Shown in pieces: positions 41,444 to 47,154 of a stretch of DNA of 47,154 bases; the first letter of the stretch is position 1, and the number at the start of each line of letters is the position of its first letter. This DNA is from Bacteroidota bacterium (GTDB taxonomy: Bacteria; Bacteroidota; Bacteroidia; Chitinophagales; Saprospiraceae). Where the stretch lies: NCBI GenBank assembly GCA_029567325.1, contig JAKQLF010000098.1:1-47154 (forward strand), written 5' to 3'. The notes below the pieces were generated by a model. That model was given only the letters and a program-made list of their open reading frames with translations, was not told where the DNA came from and did no database searches. The position numbers and the translations under genes are program-made.

Positions 41444-41475
41444 ATGCAATTATATGTCAATTGTATCAATTGCAT
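41444..41475. promoter_or_regulatory. Inverted repeat upstream of the metzincin gene
   Basis: ATGCAATT (41444-41451) and AATTGCAT (41468-41475) are perfect 8-bp inverted arms, 16 bases apart, starting 38 bases upstream of the ATG. A CAATTG lies between them. It could be an operator. No -7 box was found nearby. Confidence 0.4.
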
Positions 41476-41830
41476 TGAGCATTCATAATCAATAATTTAA
41501 AAATGGAATAAAACCCTGTATGTAACTCGGGGTTTACCCTAGAACTTACTAGCTATGTTCAGCAGGTTGGTGAGTGAAGTGCAATAATAATTCACTTTTT
41601 TTAATAATAGCTAATTTTGTTTTCCTTTTTTTAATAATCACAACATGTTTTATTTTTTCATGTGCTATAAAATTGCAGTTAAATATTATTTTTAGTTGTT
41701 TGTTAATAGCCAATTTTGTACAAATTTTTGAATTCGTCACGTTGCTACGAGTTTCGAGCCACGAGCAATGAGCTGTATAATTTATTTATGCGTTTATGCC
41801 CATAAACTTTTCGATTTTCATAAATAGAAC

Positions 41831-41985
41831 AGACGCAAGGTCTTCGTCTCAGCATATTTTATAATTATCTGAACTTTATATTTCGTACAGACGCAAGCAC
41901 TTGCGTCTCAACTTTCCAATATATGAACTATGGGCGAAAGCTTTTCGCCCCTTCTATTCCAGGACAGACGCAAGGCCTTGCGTCT
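41831..41985. repeat. Cluster of short perfect palindromes
   Basis: AGACGCAAGGCCTTGCGTCT at 41966-41985 is a perfect 20-base palindrome. A sister at 41889-41908 differs only in the two central pairs, and a decayed copy missing one base lies at 41831-41849. A fourth, GGGCGAAA-gct-TTTCGCCC (41932-41950), is unrelated in sequence but similar in design. Several are preceded by ACAG and followed by CAACA-like bases. They look like mobile or dispersed hairpin elements. Confidence 0.8.
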
Positions 41986-42024
41986 CAACATATCTTCTAT
42001 TTCTGGACATATTTTAGAATCCAC

Positions 42025-42072
42025 GAACTTTTTACTTTATGAACTTTTTACTTTATGAACTTTTTACTTTAT
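42025..42072. repeat. Three perfect 16-bp tandem repeats
   Basis: GAACTTTTTACTTTAT occurs at 42025-42040, 42041-42056 and 42057-42072, and a fourth copy begins with GAAC. It lies 37 bases upstream of the nadA -33 element. Confidence 0.9.
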
Positions 42073-42108
42073 GAACCCCAGACTTTTCAAACTTTTTTCC
42101 AAAAACCA

Positions 42109-42138
42109 TTGAACGTTTTAATGCTTTTAATACTTTTG
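42109..42138 (+). promoter_or_regulatory. nadA promoter: TTG, N19, TACTTTTG
   Basis: TTG at 42109-42111 and TACTTTTG at 42131-42138 are spaced 19 bases. This is one of the best promoter matches in the window and leaves a leader of about 34 bases to the ATG at 42179. Confidence 0.65.
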
Positions 42139-42178
42139 ATTAATATAATGTCATTACAAACAGATTAATAATTCATAC

Positions 42179-43192
42179 ATGATAGATTTTGAAACGCCCG
42201 AAGTAAAAAACTTAAACAGAAAAGGTTTCTTGGATATTGAAGTTGATCCTACTTTGGATTTAGTAGCAGAAATCAACAAGCTAAAAAAAGAGAAAAAGGC
42301 AATTATTCTTGCACATTATTATCAAGAGTCAGAAATCCAGGATGTCGCTGATTATATTGGTGATAGTTTGGGTTTGGCACAAAAAGCGGAAAGTACGGAC
42401 GCAGAAATCATCGTATTTGCAGGAGTACATTTCATGGCAGAAACTGCAAAAATGCTCAATCCGCACAAGAAGGTTTTACTACCTGATTTAAAAGCTGGGT
42501 GTAGTTTGGCCGATTCTTGCCCTGCCCCACTTTTCAAAAAATTTAAAGAAAAATATCCCGATCATGTCGTGGTGAGTTATATCAATTGCACTGCAGAATT
42601 AAAAACACTTACCGATGTATGTTGTACCTCTTCCAATGCAGAGGTCATCATCAATAGCATTCCCAAAGATAAGGGCATCATTTTCGCACCAGATAAAAAC
42701 CTAGGCGCATACTTACAGAAAAAAACTGGCCGAGAAATGGTTATTTGGAATGGTGCTTGTATGGTTCATGAGATCTTTTCTCATGAAAAAATCACAAAAC
42801 TTAAGGTAAGACACCCTGAAGCAAAATTTATTGCACACCCTGAATGCGAAGCCCATATCCTTGATGTAGCAGATTTTATTGGTTCTACCAGCCAATTATT
42901 AAAATATACTAAAGAAAATCCAGCGCAAGAATTTATTGTTGCAACCGAGTCTGGCATATTACATCAAATGGAACTTGCATCACCTGATAAGCTTTTCATA
43001 CCTGCTCCACCCAATAATACTTGTGCCTGTAATGATTGTCCTCACATGAAGCGCAATACTATGGAGAAACTTTACTTGTGTATGAAATATGAATTACCAG
43101 AAATCTTATTGGACGACTGGGTCATTGAAAAAGGCAAAGTATGCATTGACAGAATGCTTGAAGTTAGCGTAGCTGCTGGATTCAAAGCCTAA
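42179..43192 (+). CDS. nadA: Quinolinate synthase
   Basis: 337 residues. NadA condenses iminoaspartate with dihydroxyacetone phosphate to quinolinate, a step of de novo NAD synthesis in the cytoplasm, using a [4Fe-4S] cluster. Recognisable segments: [60 protein letters not shown] (C108), [20 protein letters not shown] (C194), HPEC, and the C-terminal [18 protein letters not shown] (C287 the likely third ligand). Length and order fit the family. nadB and nadC are not in the window. It is transcribed alone from its own promoter. Confidence 0.97.
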   Translation: MIDFETPEVKNLNRKGFLDIEVDPTLDLVAEINKLKKEKKAIILAHYYQESEIQDVADYIGDSLGLAQKAESTDAEIIVFAGVHFMAETAKMLNPHKKVLLPDLKAGCSLADSCPAPLFKKFKEKYPDHVVVSYINCTAELKTLTDVCCTSSNAEVIINSIPKDKGIIFAPDKNLGAYLQKKTGREMVIWNGACMVHEIFSHEKITKLKVRHPEAKFIAHPECEAHILDVADFIGSTSQLLKYTKENPAQEFIVATESGILHQMELASPDKLFIPAPPNNTCACNDCPHMKRNTMEKLYLCMKYELPEILLDDWVIEKGKVCIDRMLEVSVAAGFKA

Positions 43193-43224
43193 TCTGATTG
43201 TCGCATTATTGTTTTCAGTAGTGA

Positions 43225-44946
43225 TCAATAAATGACTATTTGTTTGGTAATGACTTCATCCGTTCCGTGGAGTCTGACCAAATAAATACCTTGTTTGAGT
43301 ATTCCAAGATCCAGGTAATTGGTATTGGAAATCGCATTCCTGATTTGTCTGCCGCTTACATCAAAAAGTTCAAAGGATTTTACATCCATTCCAGTTACAA
43401 ACATTTGTCCATTACTTGGATTGGGAAATATAGCAACTTGGCTAATGTTCCCTTGATCAACTGTGGAAACAAGAGCTCTTTCCAACGCTTTTATGGCATT
43501 AATTCTACCATGACCATAGGTAGTATTTGGCACAGCCGTTGTATCAATTTCATTGCAAGATTTTTCTGCCACTGTTGGAATAGCGGACTGCTCTATGATG
43601 TCTTCCAGCAATTCTACTTCACCTGCAAGATTGGGATTGGCAGAAATCAATAGTGCTACCAATCCTGCTACGTGTGGTCCTGCCATACTTGTTCCAGAAA
43701 AGCTGACAATACGTCCTCCTGGTATAACTGACAATACTCCCACACCTGGTGCAGAAACATTGGGTTTCACCCTGAAACTACTATCCGCCGTAACACCACC
43801 CCTACTGCTAAAATTTGCAATCACATTGGTACTAGCATATGCTCCTATTGAAAATGATTCCTCAAAAATGGCTGCAGGTGAATTGATGGTACTACAATTG
43901 GGGCCATCATTTCCAGCAGAGACTACTACGAAAGTGCCAGCAGCTCGTAAATTAATGATGGCTTGTCGCATGAGTCCCCAGTTGGAAGGATTACAGCCTT
44001 CAATCTCTGGACATCCCCAACTATTATTGATTACATGGGGAGCTTTGGTGGGATCAGGGTTTAGTCCATTAAGGTCAGTAGGTGCCAAAAACCATTGAAA
44101 ACACTCCAAATAAGTAGAAGGAGCACCCCAACCTCTTTCCATATTTCTACAGCCAATCCAAGTCGCCTCTGGAGCTACACCTATGACTACATTGGTATCT
44201 GAACCGACCATGGTACCCATCGTATGAGTTCCATGATTATTGTCATCACATGGTTGCTTGATGTCCAAGCCACAAGGGTTCAAACTATCATTATTTAAAG
44301 GGCTGATGGTATGAATAGCATCGTGCCAATTGTAGTTGTGATCAACAATGGTATCAGAAATAAAACCACGATACTTATTTTTGATCGGACTTTCATTCCA
44401 GGAATATCCTGTGTCCTGCCCCCCAATTACCACTCCTTGACCTTTAAAACCTTTTTCCCATAACTGCTCTGCACCAATATTGGTTATTCCCCAAGTAGGT
44501 TCAGGTGATCTCAATGATGCATTTCCATCCGCCAGAAAATATCTTTCAGCTGGCATATCCTGATCTTCTATGATTTGATAAACTTCTGGTCTTTTACTCA
44601 ACCAGTCAATTGCATCCTTGTCAGCATTCACTGCAATAGCATTTACAATATTGTAAGATGTGTAATTAAAACCTTTTCTAAATAAATAGTCTCTTAAGTC
44701 CCCTTGACTGTTTTTAGCGGTTTGCTCAAGCAGGTTATGTACATAAAGCGCTTTCTCAGATTTACCCTTTATTGATGAGGCTAAAGCTACATTTGCCTGC
44801 TCTTTTAATACTACAATTACCTTGACAAATGGCTTACTTTCCAATTTTTGGATCACCTCCTTATCTACCTGTTGTCCAATTGCATATTGACTATTGAAAA
44901 TGAATAAAATAAAGAAAACTAGAAAAGATTTGATTTGATACTTCAT
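43225..44946 (-). CDS. Subtilisin-like serine protease (S8), T9SS cargo
   Basis: 573 residues. Signal peptide to about residue 25, then an I9-type propeptide (FVKVIVVLKEQANV ... VNAIAVNADKDAIDWLSKRPEV). The catalytic domain has the complete triad: D178 in GGQDTGYSW, H238 in NNHGTHTMGTM and S420 in SFSGTSMAGPHVAGL, with oxyanion Asn N308 in INNSWG. Residues about 500-573 form a type A T9SS sorting domain (VAIFPNPSNGQMFV ... LKQGIYLVRLHG). It is therefore expected to be an active surface or secreted protease. It is divergent to nothing in particular and convergent with nadA. The inverted TACATTTT elements upstream (45030-45067) might control it. Confidence 0.94.
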   Translation of the reverse strand: MKYQIKSFLVFFILFIFNSQYAIGQQVDKEVIQKLESKPFVKVIVVLKEQANVALASSIKGKSEKALYVHNLLEQTAKNSQGDLRDYLFRKGFNYTSYNIVNAIAVNADKDAIDWLSKRPEVYQIIEDQDMPAERYFLADGNASLRSPEPTWGITNIGAEQLWEKGFKGQGVVIGGQDTGYSWNESPIKNKYRGFISDTIVDHNYNWHDAIHTISPLNNDSLNPCGLDIKQPCDDNNHGTHTMGTMVGSDTNVVIGVAPEATWIGCRNMERGWGAPSTYLECFQWFLAPTDLNGLNPDPTKAPHVINNSWGCPEIEGCNPSNWGLMRQAIINLRAAGTFVVVSAGNDGPNCSTINSPAAIFEESFSIGAYASTNVIANFSSRGGVTADSSFRVKPNVSAPGVGVLSVIPGGRIVSFSGTSMAGPHVAGLVALLISANPNLAGEVELLEDIIEQSAIPTVAEKSCNEIDTTAVPNTTYGHGRINAIKALERALVSTVDQGNISQVAIFPNPSNGQMFVTGMDVKSFELFDVSGRQIRNAISNTNYLDLGILKQGIYLVRLHGTDEVITKQIVIY

Positions 44947-45029
44947 GATTTATCAAAATATAATGCTGTATGAGCGACTAAGTTACGACTTATCAAATGA
45001 CTTGTCAATATTTCATTCGCTTTTCTTGC

Positions 45030-45067
45030 AAAATGTAAGTACCAGGAAGTACATTATTGTACATTTT
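45030..45067. promoter_or_regulatory. GTACATT/AAAATGTA half-site cluster
   Basis: AAAATGTA (45030-45037) and TACATTTT (45060-45067) form an 8-bp inverted repeat. GTACATT also occurs directly repeated at 45049-45055 and 45059-45065. The same words appear in front of the putative regulator at 16185. Confidence 0.35.
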
Positions 45068-45186
45068 TGTAAATAAGCACTCACATATTCCATTTTATAG
45101 CATTTACACGAAACTATCTACTTGCTAAATAATTTTTAGCAAAATATATAATAATATAACTTATGTATCGGAATAATTTTTGCCTA

Positions 45187-45227
45187 AATATAAAAAGCCT
45201 GAGACTTTGAAGGGCCTCAGGCTTTTT
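45187..45227 (-). terminator. Strong rho-independent terminator of the atp genes
   Basis: AAAAAGCCTGAG (45192-45203) and CTCAGGCTTTTT (45216-45227) form a perfect 12-bp stem. On the minus strand it follows atpG by about 27 bases and ends in a T-rich run. The stem would also work on the plus strand. Confidence 0.9.
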
Positions 45228-45253
45228 AATGTTATGTATGTTTTTTCTTGAAA

Positions 45254-46150
45254 TTACCCTAGTGCGGCAGCGCCACCAACAATTTCCGAAAGCTCCTTTG
45301 TAATGGCTTCTTGTCGTGCTTTGTTGTAGTTGATTTTTAAGTTCTTGATCATTTCCTCAGCGTTTTCAGTCGCTTTATCCATGGCAGTCATCCTAGCTCC
45401 ATGCTCTGATGCATGCGTATCTAAAACAAATTTTTGGAAGGTTGTTTGTAAAATTGTTGGAATCAGTTCTTCCAATAACTCCACCTTACCTGGTTCAAAT
45501 AAATAATCTGCTTTAGTTCCTGGCAGTGTGACCAAAGGATCAACTTCTATTTTTGCAACAGGTAAAAACTGTACAGCAATAGGAACTTGAATACCCGCAT
45601 TTTTGAATTGTCCGTAACAAACTTCGATTTTATCGAAAGTTCCATTTTCAAAATTATCCATCAAGAATTGAGAAACGATGGCTATGTTTTCAAATGTGAG
45701 GTCAGAGAACAAGTTTAAGTATTCAAAGTTTACAACATCCTTTTTGTAACGCTTTTTCAATACATCATATCCTTTTTTACCAATACAGATAATTTTGACT
45801 TTATCAATATCGAGCAAAGGTTTATACTCTCCTTCAATTTTAGCAATTGCAGCTTTGATGATATTGGTGTTGAATGCACCTGCAAGTCCTCTGTTGGAGG
45901 TAATGACTACAATGGCTACAGATTTCACTTCTCTTTCTACACCGAATGAAGTCGTTGCATCACCATCTAGGTTGTTTAGGATGTTTTTCAACATTCTGTC
46001 AAGTCTATTGGCATATGGGCGCATTTCTGTGATAGCATTTTGAGCTTTCCTCAATTTCGCAGCAGAGACCATTTTCATAGCCTTGGTAATTTGCTGCGTA
46101 CTCACAACAGATTTAATCCTTTCCCGTACTTCTTTTAGCTTACCACTCAT
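45254..46150 (-). CDS. atpG: F1F0 ATP synthase gamma subunit
   Basis: 298 residues, the central rotor shaft of F1, coupling proton flow to ATP synthesis at the inner membrane. The N-terminal coiled helix reads LKEVRERIKSVVSTQQITKAMKMVSAAKLRKAQ, followed by the middle Rossmann-like domain (VAIVVITSNRGLAGAFNTNII). The C-terminal helix has ASEHGARMTAMDKATENAEEMI and ends KARQEAITKELSEIVGGAAAL. These are all hallmark gamma-subunit stretches and the gene is complete. It follows atpA by 53 bases on the same strand and ends at a strong terminator. No atpD/atpC follows, so beta and epsilon are encoded elsewhere, as is common in Bacteroidota. Confidence 0.98.
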   Translation of the reverse strand: MSGKLKEVRERIKSVVSTQQITKAMKMVSAAKLRKAQNAITEMRPYANRLDRMLKNILNNLDGDATTSFGVEREVKSVAIVVITSNRGLAGAFNTNIIKAAIAKIEGEYKPLLDIDKVKIICIGKKGYDVLKKRYKKDVVNFEYLNLFSDLTFENIAIVSQFLMDNFENGTFDKIEVCYGQFKNAGIQVPIAVQFLPVAKIEVDPLVTLPGTKADYLFEPGKVELLEELIPTILQTTFQKFVLDTHASEHGARMTAMDKATENAEEMIKNLKINYNKARQEAITKELSEIVGGAAALG

Positions 46151-46203
46151 TAAAGCTTCATTTTATATTTGAAATTGTGAAAATGATCCCACAACAAAAA
46201 TGA

Positions 46204-47154
46204 TTATTTATACTGCGCACTCAACTCAGCTGCCAATGTTCTGAGTGTTTGCAAGTCTGCATCTTCCAATTTTCCTTTACGGAAGTTTTCTAGTGCAGCT
46301 GGAAATCTTTGCTCAAGTGTAGTTAAATACAATGATTCAAATTCACTTACCTTATTAACAGGCACATCTCTCAATAAACCTTGAGTACCCAAATAAATGA
46401 TTGCAACTTGTTTTTCAACAGATACAGGTGAATATTGAGGTTGCTTTAAGATTTCTACGTTTTTCTTACCTTTTTCCAAGATAGATTGAGTCGCCGCATC
46501 AAGGTCAGAACCAAATTTCGCAAATGCTTCCAATTCACGGTACTGAGCTTGATCCAATTTTAGCGTACCAGATACTTTCTTCATGGATTTGATCTGTGCG
46601 TTACCACCAACTCTTGAAACCGAGATACCTACGTTGATCGCTGGTTTGATACCTGCGTTGAATAGGTTTGATTCCAAAAATATCTGACCATCTGTGATAG
46701 AAATCACGTTGGTTGGAATATAAGCAGAAACGTCACCTGCTTGAGTCTCGATGATTGGCAATGCAGTCAATGATCCACCACCTTTTACCAAGCCAGAATT
46801 TTTTAATGAATCAGGAAGGTCATTCATGCTAGATGCAATTTCATCATTTGCGATGATTTTCGCAGCTCTTTCAAGCAATCTTGAGTGAAGATAAAATACG
46901 TCTCCTGGATATGCCTCTCTTCCCGGAGGTCTTTTGAGCAACAAGGAAACCTCACGATAAGCTACCGCCTGCTTTGACAAATCATCATAAATGATCAATG
47001 CTGGTCTGCCTGTATCTCTAAAAAACTCACCAATCGCCGCACCCGCAAATGGAGCGTAGTATTGCATTGGAGCTGGCTCAGACGCTGTCGAAGAAACAAC
47101 AACTGTATATTGCATAGCGCCTGCGTCTTCTAAAGTTTTCACAATCTGTGCAAC
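46204..47154 (-). CDS. atpA: F1F0 ATP synthase alpha subunit, 3' part (5' end outside window)
   Basis: The last 316 residues of a protein normally about 525 long; the frame is open to the window end, so the Walker A region lies outside. What is visible is the nucleotide-binding domain from [36 protein letters not shown], Walker-B-like [58 protein letters not shown] and the catalytic-site arginine loop [12 protein letters not shown], then the helical C-terminal domain to QYK. Apparent GTG starts inside are not real. It lies directly upstream of atpG, with which it is co-transcribed. Confidence 0.98.
   Translation of the reverse strand, partial: VAQIVKTLEDAGAMQYTVVVSSTASEPAPMQYYAPFAGAAIGEFFRDTGRPALIIYDDLSKQAVAYREVSLLLKRPPGREAYPGDVFYLHSRLLERAAKIIANDEIASSMNDLPDSLKNSGLVKGGGSLTALPIIETQAGDVSAYIPTNVISITDGQIFLESNLFNAGIKPAINVGISVSRVGGNAQIKSMKKVSGTLKLDQAQYRELEAFAKFGSDLDAATQSILEKGKKNVEILKQPQYSPVSVEKQVAIIYLGTQGLLRDVPVNKVSEFESLYLTTLEQRFPAALENFRKGKLEDADLQTLRTLAAELSAQYK

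Larger units (their letters stand above)
41407..42178. other. Long intergenic region with palindromes and tandem repeat
   Basis: 772 bases between divergent genes. It holds the inverted repeat at 41444-41475, an AT-rich stretch, a cluster of four palindromes (41831-41985), three perfect 16-bp tandem repeats (42025-42072) and the nadA promoter (42109-42138). Frames of 63 and 65 codons on opposite strands near 41549-41771 are Ile/Phe/Lys-rich low complexity and are not accepted as genes. Confidence 0.7.
44947..45253. other. Intergenic region between atpG and the subtilase
   Basis: It holds the atp terminator (45187-45227) and a set of GTACATT/AAAATGTA half-sites (45030-45067). No open frame is worth calling and no exact -7 box for the subtilase was found. 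Confidence 0.6.

Noticed and set aside
41549-41771. 63- and 65-codon frames on opposite strands
   Set aside because: Mutual shadows in AT-rich DNA with low-complexity Ile/Phe/Lys products.
41831-41985. Palindromes considered as rho-independent terminators
   Set aside because: They are not followed by U-tracts and lie more than 400 bases from the start-side of both flanking genes, so they do not end any transcript seen.
1-47154. tRNA, rRNA, riboswitch, integrase or transposase genes
   Set aside because: None was recognised on either strand by eye; a covariance-model search would be needed to exclude small RNAs.

Overview
The window reads as chromosomal DNA of a Bacteroidota bacterium, most likely a Saprospiraceae-like lineage (inferred from protein content; no rRNA is present). 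The clues are several proteins with C-terminal sorting domains of the type IX secretion system (T9SS), a gliding-motility-type C-terminal domain on a giant PKD protein, a one-piece 1218-residue PurL, a bacterial GGGP synthase, AT-rich intergenic DNA, few Shine-Dalgarno sequences, and repeated upstream boxes matching the Bacteroidota -7 element TAnnTTTG. Several genes start with GTG or TTG, and in several cases the -7 box decides the start.

Layout. 1-546 is repeat-rich DNA without a safe gene. 547-2673 (-) is a PQQ dehydrogenase lipoprotein with a fused cytochrome c. 2989-4185 (+) is an esterase-like T9SS cargo whose nucleophile position is proline. 4234-6503 (+) is a HisKA_2 sensor kinase, a 59-residue micro-ORF and a LuxR-type response regulator. 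6711-7697 is a membrane protein and 7833-11489 is purL. 11502-13420 (-) holds a small lipoprotein and a choice-of-anchor-B/LVIVD protein, overlapping head-to-head with an AlkA-type DNA glycosylase (13383-13991, +). Next come a small exported protein, GGGP synthase (-) and a putative HTH regulator (16185-17177, +).

17203-26792 is the most distinctive block. A relic of a carboxylesterase lies beside an 893-residue surface protein with 13 exact-length 17-residue repeats and an FG-GAP-like region. Behind it lie a LytTR response regulator and a 1012-residue propeller-sensor kinase. A thrombospondin type 3 repeat protein is divergent from them. The two surface proteins share a short GIGT..SP module, so the two-component system may control both (inference).

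26909-28581 (-) is a pair of lipoproteins, one of them thioredoxin-like. 28582-29079 is repeat DNA. 29080-34614 (+) is an 1844-residue PKD/Ig-like protein with a type B sorting domain. Then, on the minus strand, come an SGNH hydrolase, a WG-repeat protein and a 1290-residue metzincin protease with 12 Cys-rich repeats. 41407-42178 is intergenic DNA with a cluster of palindromes. nadA (42179-43192, +), a subtilisin-like T9SS protease (-), and atpG plus the 3' part of atpA (-) finish the window.

Housekeeping genes (purL, nadA, alkA-like, atpAG) are scattered singly among secreted and surface genes. No tRNA, rRNA, CRISPR array, integrase or transposase was recognised.
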